This document shows, piece by piece, positions 52,959-64,000 of a stretch of DNA of 64,000 nucleotides. The stretch comes from Larimichthys crocea (lineage: Eukaryota > Chordata > Actinopteri > Sciaenidae). Location of the stretch: NCBI RefSeq assembly GCF_000972845.2, contig NC_040018.1:13117157-13181156 (forward strand), given 5' to 3'. Numbering within the stretch: position 1 is the stretch's first letter; each line of letters starts with the position of its first letter. The notes beneath the pieces were generated by a model, which worked only from the letters and a program-made list of their open reading frames with translations, did not search any database and was not told where the DNA came from. The position numbers and the translations under genes are program-made.

Positions 52959-54766
52959 ACCCTGCTCTGCCCTTCTCTCCTTGTGACAATAAAGAAATAA
53001 GCACTCAAAAGGCTGGTTACACTTCACTGGGTCGATGTGTACAATGCTCGTTGCCACAAGTGCAACAAGTCTTCTGTATGTAAGAGAAACACAAGCCATC
53101 ATTCCAAACATGTGAACAGGAGGAGATATAAACATCATCTGTCCTTTTAGAAATTCACAGTTTCAGAGCGCTCAGTGAATCATCTGGACATTTGGTCTCT
53201 ACCAATGGAGAGGTCACGTTAGCTAACAATAACATTTAAGCAGTGCAGTTGCTAAGTTACTAGTCTCTGACGTGTTATGAAGTTAACTGGCTAGTTAATT
53301 TACCAACCTACTATGTTGTCAGGGTCCAATCAGGGTATACCTGCAGATTTTGGGTCAGTCATAAATTCCGTTACTCTTAAATATCTCTATGGACTGCAGT
53401 CGTCGTACTGGACAGTACAAGACAATAAAGTAATATTAATTTAGTTTTTAATTTGTTCTTTTTTTTCTCTTCAAAAATAACTAAGAGTACTGTCAGAAGT
53501 AACGGATTGATAAGCAGTATTGTAAGAGTAGTAGTAGTTAAACAAAACCCATTCCTAAATGAATAATGAATATTTAAGTCTGGATGACTAATGCATGGCT
53601 TCATTCACAATTGATACTTACAACATTACTAATTAGCCGCCATAAGTTCATTTCAAAGCATTTTAAGAAGTAGTCAGGGAATCACACACAAAGCTACACA
53701 ATATGAAAGGTCTCTAATCATTTTCATCATATTTGGAGTGTATTTAAATCAGAAGGTCTGTATGTACGTTTCTATACAAACCAGATCCAGTTCCTCTGTG
53801 AAAACACCACGAGACATTAGCATGAAAAAAAAACTCTTTCAAATGAATCTAATTCAATCTCATTCTCTTCAAAGCCCGACGCTTTGAAAGGAAACAGACC
53901 TAGCTGTTCATACTATTACAGAAAATAATGGCAACTGAATATATTGGGTTTAAAACAGTGCAGCTCTGACTAAATTATAATTAAAGCATAGCTTTGTAGA
54001 GATTTCCAATTAACAGCGGCTCCAAACATTCTTCTGCCCTCAGCTCTGTTCTAATTGCTGTAGCAATGCACATGACCCCTGCTTAGCCCTTTCATATGGT
54101 AATAACATGCCGCCAACCAAAACTATTACACAAATTATAGGTAAGGAGGCACTCTAATTATGTGTCCAGCTGTAGCTAACCAATGCCATGGATCTGCACT
54201 ACTGCTCTATGAAATGCACCAAACCCTCAATATAATGAAACATTTTTCTACATTCACTTCATTATCAATTAAAGGCCTTACTTTTGTTATGACACAATGG
54301 GACCACGATGTAGCACACATGTGCTAATGAGCCGTATCTTAGGTAATCAGAAGAAAAGGCATTTTCTTTTTACATCACGGATCACAGAATGTGACAGAGC
54401 GTTAAGAGTACGTCTCAAAAGGTTTAAAAGGGCAGACATGTTGCAGAAATCCACAGAGAAGAAAACACTTGATGGATATATTTCTATCTGCTTGTTGGTC
54501 TGGGCATAGCAGCTTTTTAATTAAAACCTCAAAATCACATTATGACCAGATATAGTAAGGCCATGACTAACGCTTAATATACAGTATGTTTCACTGTTTT
54601 GTCCATAAAATGTTGACAAATATTGAGAAATATTATATTGTCTCCAACACTACAAAACCCAAAACATTCAGTTCTTTGAGAAAGAGCTCCCTATGCACAG
54701 CTAGTAGTAGCAGTCAGGTGCATGAACAGATAGGGAGGATCAAAATCAACCACCACACCTTAATTA

Positions 54767-54870
54767 TTCTCTGTGACTTTATTTGGAGCGAACAACGCGT
54801 TTCACCTTTAGCTTCTTCAGCCGAATTACCTGAGCACTGCACAGCGGTGTGCACAGCATAAATACTTAAA
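54767..54870. repeat. Dispersed repeat fragment with AACGCGTTTC core
   Basis: The minus strand reads GGTGAAACGCGTTGTTCGCT then CCAAATAAAGTCACAGAG. This is a sequence type recurrent in fish and amphibian genomes (GAAACGCGTTG…AATAAAG). Family not assigned. Confidence 0.4.
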
Positions 54871-56551
54871 ACAACCCTAATTTTTTTAGTTTTAACATAT
54901 TATTACAAAACAACAAAAAATATATTACAGAAAATTAAATATGAAAAAAATAAAACATGACATGATAAATACATTAAAGAGTTAAATGATACATATTCAG
55001 TTTCTATCACAAGACACAAGACAACCAGGAGAATCTGCATCCAGTGAATTTTTGCCTCTTTTGCACCAAAGATCTACTATCTATTTATTCGTTTCATGTC
55101 TATGGGCTAATTAATTTCTCAACTGATTGTTTCAGCTCTACCACAGACTGTCTCTTTGAAACTGAAATTGAGTTCCTTTCCTTTTGAATTCCTCTCAAAA
55201 GAAGTGCTGATTTTAATCATGGAAATTCTTAGAATTGTCCTAAGAAAAGTGAAATGTTCAGACTGATTGTATTTTACAGGCTTTAGACCATCAGAGTAAA
55301 GTTAAACTGGGTGAAAGGTGACTTTAAATAAAAACACAGAGTATAAACCTGTCAACAACATGAGATCTTTGATACCTGCAGCACCTGTCTACGTGCCACA
55401 CCTACACATTTCGTTGTTCAGCTGAGTGGAGAGAGGATTTGTTGAAGGTTGACCCCGAAGCTCTTTTCACACAACATTTAGGCGAGGCCAGCCTTAGTGA
55501 ACCCAGTCACGTGACTTCACAGAACAAATAAACAACATCTGGGGATTTACAATTTCAGCCTGCCTGTCCGGTGCGCCTGCAGTGTAAACTTCACCAGATG
55601 AAGCGGGGGCTTCAATAATTCACACACTGTGGAAACATAACATGACAATACAGGCATTCATACAAACTCCTGATTCCTCGATCAAAGCACACAGAAATGG
55701 CCAGCTGAAAGCTTGCTTACTGGTGAATCATTTATTCTTTACACCAGGCTAGGAAAAAAAAAGCTCAGTGGGTCCTGGCTAGTCTGTATTTTCCCCTGCC
55801 TGTTTACACCGAAAAACAACAATTGCTGACAAAAATGACATTCAAGATTAAAAATGCTTTAGACACAACTGTCTTGTTTCCACCAGAAATTTATACGTTT
55901 CTCTACAAACTGAAAAGAAAGTCTTCCACAAACAATAGTTTTTTTTGAATGATAAAAAGTTGTTGAAGCTGATTCTATCATTCACGATACTAACCTGCAA
56001 TTGATTTATCCTCACAGTTTGAGTTTATGTAAAATTTAATTCTGCTTTTCAAAAACTCAAAATAACTGCTGTGTTTCAGATTTTCCTCATGCCAAGACAT
56101 TTTTGTCCTCTTATGATAATTCCATTTGCGGTGGGTTCACATGCCTTGGTGAAAGCTTGTGCGCTTGCCATTTTATCAAATCCACAGACAGCGAAGATCT
56201 CTCCTTGATTCTGCAGCACCAGTAGCACATACAGTAGCTGTGAACAGTTTTTTTTTTTTTTTTTGAAAATTTTGCAGACGAGTGTCACCAACACTGCTGA
56301 CATTTGAAATACACTTCACATCTTACAGTATGTTTTACTAAATGAAGAAAAAATCAAGATTATTTTCCTAGAGCGGACCTGCAGTCAAGTGGCGCCACAA
56401 ACACAGTAACAGTAATAACGAGTTTAGACGGACTGTAAACTCAAATAAGACGTGATTTTGTCTAACCTTGTAGAATATTATGAAACCAAGATATGAGCCT
56501 CAGATATTTGACCAAAACAGCAAAAGTTTCACTGTCTCTACAAAATAAATG

Positions 56552-56885
56552 TAGTAATAGTGGTTAGCACTGTCGCTTCACAGCAAAAAGGTTCTGTGTT
56601 TGAACCTACCAGCGGGCTTTCCGTGTGGAGTCTGCATGTTCTCCCCGTGTCAGTGTGGGTTCTCTCCGGGTGCTCCGGCTTCCTCCCACAGTCCAAAGAC
56701 ATGCAGGTTAATAGGTTAATCTATAGGTTAATTAGGGAGTCTAAATTGCCTCTAGGTGTGAATGTGTGTCTAAATGGTTTTCTCTACATGTTAGCGTTTT
56801 AATGGTGACACCCAGGGTGTAACCCACCTCTCGCCCAATGTCAGCTGGGTTCAGCTCCAGCCCCCGGCGACCCTGACAGTTTCTT
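56552..56885 (+). mobile_element. tRNA-derived SINE-like fish repeat (DANA/Mermaid type)
   Basis: The 5' part looks like a tRNA head: TAGTGGTTAGCACTGTCGCT (A-box region) and a B-box-like TGTTTGAACC. Then come the widespread fish segments CATGTTCTCCCCGTGTCAGT, CTCCGGCTTCCTCCCACAGT, CCAAAGACATGCAGGTTAAT and CAGGGTGTAACCCACCTCTC, ending near CCCCCGGCGACCCTGACAG. The class assignment rests on memory of these blocks; the repeat itself is unmistakable. Confidence 0.8.
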
Positions 56886-57048
56886 TGATTCATACTGTCA
56901 GCCAACTAAACTATCAGTGTGTCAAATTAAATGTTCAAAATAAAATATTACAAACTGACCAAAAATAAATATACAAGATTTTTACTGACTAAAGCTAGTT
57001 TATATTGTCTATAATTTTCATCAGATAAATCGCCACTAAAATGTACAT

Positions 57049-57326
57049 TTAAAAGGTCCAGTGTGTCAGATATGGCAGCAGAAATGGAATTTAATATTCA
57101 CAACTATGTTTGCATTAGTGTAAACTCATCTAAAAATGAACATAGTGTTTTTGTTACCTTAGAATGAGCCTCTTATATCTACAGAGGGAGCAGGTACTCA
57201 TCCTTGGGTGATTTTTGCTAGCTTTGCAGCCACCGTCGGCTCTCCTACCCACTTGGAAGGGGACGGTGAGGTGAGGGGCATTCAGCTGGCACAGCTGCCA
57301 CTAAATCCTACACACTGTTTCTTTAA
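57049..57326 (-). mobile_element. TTAA-flanked MITE, copy 2 (reverse)
   Basis: TTAA at 57049-57052 and again at 57323-57326 bracket inverted ends GGTCCAGTGTGT and ACACACTGTTTC (the complement pattern). The interior includes GAATGAGCCTCTTATATCTA. About 275 bp, no coding capacity, same family as the copy at 27673. Confidence 0.8.
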
Positions 57327-59844
57327 GTGAATAAACTAATATTTTTTTTAACTACGTACACTGTAAATGATACTTTAGTTTAATCTTTGCCCTGATGTCT
57401 TTTTCAAATGTAAGATCCACACTACAAGGGTCACTCAAGGGTCAGTTTCTGAATGTTGAAATAAGTTTGTAAGTCCTCCAGTTCCAGCGAGGTCAGACTT
57501 AACTCTTTATAGGCTGTTGCTGTCACTCAAACAGCAGGACAAGGATTAAATATTTATGTGGATTCTCTTCTGAATCTCAATGACTCAGACTGGATCTGCA
57601 ACATATGAATGGCACTTCAACAGCAGCCCCACTTTCTCCAGACCGTCCCCAAATAGATTCCTCATTCAGTCAGAAATCCAATTTGGCCCTCAGCATCCTT
57701 TTTCCAAGGAACCTGGGACAGACTCCCTCTGTTGTGAATAACAATGGAGTGTATTGTCACAGCCCACTGTAGACCAACCTCAGAGACAACTCATCCAGAA
57801 ATAACCTCCTAGAACCTCCCATAAGACCTTCAGCGTCTGAGTCAACTTTTTATGAACTAAACTCTACAAACAGGACAACACACAAAGTAAGGATTTCAGT
57901 AAAGATGAATCTTTAGACACTTAAAAAATTTTTTTTTTTTATAGCTGCTGTTTCTGCCACCCACAGCTACACCTCATCCCCAGACTTGCACCCTAAGCCT
58001 GTAATTAACAATTATTTTCATTATCAATTAACCTGATTTTTTTTTTGATTAATCAATTGTTTGCTCTCTACAATGTCATAAAATAGTGAAAAATACAATT
58101 TTCTAAAGCCAAAGATGTCTTCAAATAGTTTATTTTATCCAACAGTTCAAAATTCAATGTAGGTCATCAAAAGGTACAAAAAGGTTATTTTCAGTCAGGT
58201 AACACATACGTAACAGATGGCTACATTAACTTTTCAAGTCAAGTCTATTCATGTCTGACGTGAAAAGTTGCACTATATGGATTAAACTGGTTGTCCATAA
58301 TCTACTTATTTGAGCACTGACAGTCCATAGCTTTATAGTATAACCTGTAATTTATAAGTATGAATCACAGTAACAGCCTTGCTTGAGTGTTATTATTCTT
58401 GGTCCTGCATTTTGCATTTTTTTAAAAATGTTACTCCCCACATTCCTGTCACTCTTCAGCTGTCTCTATCACATAAAGCTCAAAAAAGGCCAAAAAATTC
58501 AAATTAAATTTAAAAAATTAAATAAAATCTTCCCTGAGTTTGCAGATGAATTGAGAATTTGCTCCCTAGGACTTTAACCACTTTATCTGTGCCAAAGAAA
58601 AGAAAAAAGACAAATCCATACCGCAGATGGCTCATTTTTTTTTTTATCTTTCTGGATTTCCATAACAACTAGGTAAAACACAAAGCCTTGTCTTCACTGA
58701 CAAAGCTTTTATGCACCTGTGTAACATAAACACTGAGGCTAATTTAAGTAATGGCATATTAAACAATTTAACTGGCTTGGTTACATCCTTTGAGGGGCAA
58801 GAACAATACTTCTTTGCTCCATTTTTTTTTCTTTTTCTCTTTTTAAAAGCATCCATTTCCTGTAACAGCACTTTTTTCTAATGCAGGCACAACCACAGTC
58901 ACATCTGGCGCAGCACTCTGCCATGAGACGGCGCTGGGCCTGGAAGAGAATCAGTCAGCAGATTGCCTACATGTGTGTGGCTTCTACCACTCGGCTGTCT
59001 CTCTCTGCAGGGCCTGAGAGGGCAGCTTCACAGAACAGAGAGTACACATGTGACGCTGCCCGGACTCTCAGGACAGATCTGTCATTAACCCTTCGTTCAG
59101 TTCTTCAGTATTTTAATCAACACATTATAATATTATTAAACTGCACTTATATTGGAAGTGTTACAGTAGTGCAACAGGCTGGAGATGATCAAAAGATGAC
59201 CTAGATAACAGCAACATGCCTTGTTTGCTCTGATACTTGTACGTCTTATATAATTTAATGCAAATAATTTTTCCTTGCTAGATTTAAGTTTGAAATGATT
59301 GATAGCAACTATAGAAAAAGTTAGTCAATGTTTTTCCCTTAACATTTTGAAACTACACATTAGAGATGTAGCAATTAGCTGATTTATCGACTGGCTGAAC
59401 AAAAGAAGACATTCGATGATGTCACTTTTTGGGCTTCGGGAAAGAATGTTGGATATTTTTATTGTTTTCTGACATTTTGTATATATATATTTTTTATATA
59501 TAGACAACACTAACTTCTAAAGCAAGCAGCTAATATCTAATACACTGCTGAAACAATTAAATAACCAAGAAGCAATTTGAAGATGTTATCTTGAGCTCTT
59601 TTCACTATTATTTATAGACTAAATAATTATTGATATATCAACAAAAAAATCATTAAGTTATTAAGATAGTTGCTGCCCAAATTGAATCACTTTCAACTAT
59701 TCATAATAACACAAGGATCTTTCTGCAGGATTATTTCTCAATCTTTAATAAACATTTGATTTAGTCCGCTGGTACAAACCTTTAGATTTGGTTTCTTCCA
59801 CTTTAAAGTTATGTAGACCACAGCCCAGCATGTGTTGTTTGTTT

Positions 59845-59920
59845 TGTGTGTGTATGTGTATGTGCGCGTGTATGTGTGTGTGTTTGTACGTGCTTGTGTG
59901 TGTGTGTGTGTGTGTGTGTG
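59845..59920. repeat. (TG)n microsatellite with variants
   Basis: TG units interrupted by TA, GCGC and TTTG, then a clean block of about 11 units. Confidence 0.85.
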
Positions 59921-60676
59921 GTGGGCCAACACAATGGTCCCAGCTTTCCTGTCATCCGTGATAGATGACTCAAGGGTCTCAGGCAGACATTAGCATCACA
60001 ATAGACTAAACCAACAATATGAAGGCATTCGTCCCAGGTTTTTTGGGAATAGCAGGCAGGGGCAGAAAGCCTTTTACTTGAAATATCAATGGGAAACCAC
60101 CACTTGCCAAGTGGAGGAGAACCTGTGACTTGAAAGAAAACTGACAGCGCCCTTTTTGGAGGGAGAACACTATGCTATCAGTTTAGCATTATGTAGCCAT
60201 TATATAGCCAAGACTATGCTGACAAATAGGTTTCTGCAATGAATAATTATCATGGAAATAAATCTGCCGTGGTGAGAACACAATATGCTAAGCTTAAACA
60301 ATTACAGCTAATTATAAAATCTCTTCAGCAGGCCAGACCCTGCAGGTGTTTCCCGACACGTAGCTCCAACATCTCTGTTATCGCTTTACATCTTTTGTAA
60401 TAATGCAGGTCAGCTCTACCGAGCACTCTGGGCCCTTCAGCACTAAAATGTCTTGTGGAAGTCAGAATATGAATGTCTGCTGACCATAACATCTGACTCC
60501 AGTCCACTATCAGCTCATTACAAGTGCTTTAACTTCCTGTACTGTTGAACCCTCGCACCGGAAACATGGGCCAATAATAAAGACTTCAAGGACAGACATT
60601 GCATGCGTGACACCACTATGATCACAAACACTAAAGCTATTCTCTATGACACAATAGAAATCCCTCCTCCTACTAT

Positions 60677-60678
<2 letters not shown>

Positions 60679-60716
<38 letters not shown>
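60679..60716. repeat. (CA)n microsatellite
   Basis: About 19 perfect CA units. Confidence 0.9.
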
Positions 60717-60719
<3 letters not shown>

Positions 60720-61598
60720 CAATTTCAATGCCTGTGGGCTAAAATGGAAAACATACTTTAACCTTTAATTAAACTGGCTCCCCATTTGTGTATCATTTAT
60801 TTGATCCAGGTCCTATTATGTAAATACAATAACCAGGAAGTAAATGTACACACAGAAATATAAAGTTTTTTACTGACCCATTATGTGTAGTGATGTATTT
60901 GGCTTTCAAATAATTTCACACTTTTATGAGTTAGTGGAAGGTAGTTATTATGGCAGATCTTTTCAAATACGCATAGCAGTCTTTTTAATGTCTCATAAAA
61001 TTCTCACAGCCTCTTCCAGTTCTGGCTTCAAATGTACAAGGGTGTTCCTCCCATATCCACAGGAAACAACTCTATTCAGTCCTCATTTAGACAAGAAAGC
61101 AGGGATGTAAAAACAAGAAAGTCTATAATTAAGAGCAGTTCATTTATTTCAAAGCCTGAAAAAACTGAGTGGGGTTTTATGTGAATTGTGTGATTTCTTT
61201 CTTTCTTTCTTTTTTACATTTGATAATACTCTCTCTTTTACAACCATGACAGCATGCTTAGTTTTTTTTTATTCTTTGTCATGTGTGCTTTTATTTGCCC
61301 AGGAGACCACTGACTTTTGATCTAAAGGTACTGTCTACACGAAATGGTTAAGAACTCATATTTCTTTTATCAGCGTTTATCTGTATTAAAATACAAAATA
61401 GTACTACAGAGCACAAATCTGTCATTTTGTTTCACTGACCTACTTTCCATCTTATTTAGCACACATTTTAAACTAAATCTGTCAAAGAATTTGCAAATTG
61501 CCACAATTGTTACAGATGCAAACAGCTGGTGGAGCTATAAATCCAGTTGGGTGCCATTAAACCACAGCAGAAGAAGAGGACGCAATAAGATGTATGTA

Positions 61599-61795
61599 TT
61601 AAAAGGTCTAGTGTGTAAGAAGTGAGCGGGATCTCTCGCACAGAGTCCACCATGTGGCTCTGATGTTTCTACAGTAGCCCAGAACAAACAAACACAGGCT
61701 CTAGACGGGGTCTTCTCCCCTACACACTTGAAAGGGAGAGTGTTTTTCAGTATTCACTGGTTGATGCCACAAAACCCTACACACTGGACCTTTTT
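61599..61795 (-). mobile_element. TTAA-flanked MITE, copy 3 (reverse, internally deleted)
   Basis: TTAA at 61599-61602 followed by AAGGTCTAGTGTGTAAGAA. The far end CCCTACACACTGGACCTTT is the inverted partner. The interior reads, on the minus strand, TTCTGGGCTACTGTAGAAAC, matching copy 1. At about 195 bp it is shorter than copy 2, and the second TTAA is not directly adjacent. Confidence 0.75.
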
Positions 61796-62807
61796 GTAAT
61801 TTTAAGGGAAGTATATAGTTTATATAGTTTTTATGCACAAATTGAAAACGTGCATAAAAACAGCTACTGTAACCTGCAAGTCAGTGTTTAAAAATCCAGC
61901 CACGGCACAATTAAGTTCTCTATGTAATGCAGTGTTCAACTGTAATTAACAGCTCTTTAAAAATCCATTTTTTCTCTGGACACCAAAAGAAATCAATACT
62001 TAACTTCAAATGACCTTATTGAGCTGGATAAAAGGCTTTATTGCAGGGGCTGGGTCAGGAGCGGTTGAGTTAATGTGTTAGTTGAACAGCGGGGGATTAA
62101 AGGTGAGGTGTTCTCTCAAAATCTTACAAGACATCACAAAGCAGCAGGTCACTAACCTGAGCCTTCCTGGAGACACTGAGAGGATTACAGCAGCCAACCT
62201 CTGCTGAACTGTGCCTGTATTCAGACAGGGCTGAGGAGGCAAAGACAGCCTCTTTATCACTCAGCAGGTCCAGCCCATTCTATTTCCTCTCTCCCCGCTC
62301 TACGCCTCTCAAACGAGACCAGAGCTGAAACCCGCTAGTCCCAACTCGCAATATACTCACAGGGGACCAATTTGCACAGGCAGCCCTTGTCTGAATCACT
62401 CTATCAATTAGGAGCCACTGTGTTTATCATCACATACATTATTGTAGAGGCTGGCCTGTTCATTGTGTTGAGGTGTGCCTCTCAGGAGAGGAAAAGGGAT
62501 GAAATAAATGACCAGGGAGTGAAGCCACAGTTGGACAGGCTTCTGGACTAATCTGAAAGGACGGCTGTAATTATGAGTCTCCTGAGGAACTGGCTGTGTG
62601 GCAAGTCCAATGTGTGAACACGACGCTAACAGTCAGGAAGGTGCACTGCCCCCCTTCTCCACAACAAAGTAAGACACTGAGTCAAATCAATATTTTCAAT
62701 CTCTCAGGATCAATTCGGCATCTGAGGACAAAGGAAGACATGTTAGCTGTGACCAATATGTATAAATGAAAAGTCAAACTTGATGGGTTTACGTTTTTTG
62801 GGTTTTT

Positions 62808-62833
62808 TTTTGTTTTGTTTTGTTTTGTTTTGT
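62808..62833. repeat. (GTTTT)n microsatellite
   Basis: Five GTTTT units following a T-run. Confidence 0.85.
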
Positions 62834-64000
62834 AAATTGTCAGTTGACTGAAAGTTGTAATTGAATCAAAGTTTGGAAAGAGGCATGGTCCCAAAACAGT
62901 TAAAAGGAAATGCTCCTGATAGTCACAACATAATAAACATGCAGTTATTACTACAACGTTAATAATGTGATATGTATTATTAGGGTCAGACCATAACACA
63001 GCATTGAGTATGATAATTTTATGGCTGCGGATAGAGTCTTCCTTTGTTTCCAGGGAAGCTGTTCAGGGTTGAGAGACCTTTCTCTATTCCACAAACAGCA
63101 AAGGAAGAGATGACTGTCTCTGTTCACACTGGAGTGTAGTCCCTGCGCTCTGGATGAGAGAATAACACTGGCATTCAGACTCCATTCATATGCTGATTAC
63201 ACAAAATGGTCCCATCAGTATGAGATGATCTCATCAGAATAAAAGTGTTTCATCAATGGAATATGATATAATCAGCATCAAACAGATGCTTTCTTGAAGA
63301 GAGCACGAAAGTGACACTGCATCTTTAAGAAGTCTCCCTGTGTTTTAGTCAAACAAAAGCAGCCAATTGGGAGCGTGCAACCTGAAACCAGAGGCCCGCC
63401 TCAGAGGGCCTCACACAGACCTCAGAGCAGGGACACACCCCATGTACTCCTGGTTCAGGCAGGCAGAGAGCCACAGCCTGCTATCCAACCATTCAGTGCA
63501 AACTCTTTCACACAGGCAGACAGAAAATCACAAACACAGACACTGATCATTTTGTCTGTTTAGAAAAATCACCGAAACATAATCAAAAATGTTAATCTGG
63601 GCAACACATTAGCATTGAGCACCATTTTTTAGGGTGATTCAGTACAACATTTGATTGAGGTTTCATCAGAAAGTCAACTCCTTTGTTGACTATGAAATCA
63701 TTTCCCAGTAACATCTCATCACAGTCTGGTCAGCAGCATCACTACCGCTTCCTCCGTGAGCCCCCTCTATCACCGCTGTGTTCACGGCGAGCAGCCCTGT
63801 GAGGCGTGAACCCCCAGCAACATGAAGCTGTTGGAGCAGGAGACTCTGGAATCTCACACACGACTCACAACATGTTATGCTTGGTCACCATAACACAGGC
63901 ACGAGTTAGAGCTAAAATCTGCCCCCGTGAACAGACTGCCATGAAATAATATGCACTTCAAAATCGATTCTGCTGCTCAGCAACAGGGGAGCTCTAAATG

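Larger units (their letters stand above)
52391..64000. other. Large tead1 intron (runs past the window edge)
   Basis: No exon for the first half of the TEA domain (GVWSPDIEQSFQEALAIYPP region) was found on the minus strand. The next upstream exon must therefore lie beyond 64,000. The stretch holds microsatellites, a SINE, two MITE copies and AT-rich sequence. A perfect palindromic E-box GTCACGTGAC occurs at 55506-55515. No other gene seen. Confidence 0.6.

Overview
This is a vertebrate nuclear genome window, almost certainly from a teleost fish. Coding sequence is sparse and cut by GT-AG introns. The intergenic DNA is AT-rich with long CA/TG microsatellites and typical fish dispersed repeats. 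Protein matches below were made by reading translations against remembered vertebrate family sequences; no database search was run. The gene order is btbd10, bmal1 (arntl), rassf10, tead1. As I recall it, this is the vertebrate block next to human BMAL1 on chromosome 11p15, and it supports every identification.

Layout. (1) About 1-4,000, plus strand: the 3' six coding exons of btbd10 (BTB/POZ protein of the Akt/PP2A axis); its 5' exons lie outside. (2) About 5,360-12,460, minus strand, convergent with btbd10: a bmal1 paralog. Twelve exons join in frame and carry bHLH, PAS-A and PAS-B. The ends are degenerate: the usual start is frame-shifted, the NLS is eroded, exon 2 and the bHLH loop are shortened, and no canonical C-terminal transactivation domain is found. 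(3) About 12,460-33,440: intergenic, with a 0.4 kb non-autonomous DNA transposon, a broken LINE fragment, a MITE and microsatellites. (4) 33,662-35,005, minus strand: intact single-exon rassf10 in a GC-rich island. (5) About 37,400-64,000, minus strand: the 3' part of tead1, the TEAD factor of Hippo signalling. It runs from the second half of the TEA domain to the stop, with a long probable 3' UTR and a large repeat-bearing intron at the window edge.

The most notable points are two. In tead1, two adjacent 63-nt exons encode alternative versions of the TEA-domain recognition helix; one has the PKA-type Ser-102 site and the other has Val there. They are followed by a 12-nt VTSM microexon. In bmal1, the loss of both ends predicts a protein that could dimerise and bind DNA without the normal activator tail. 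I see no prokaryotic features, CRISPR arrays, rRNA or convincing tRNA genes.
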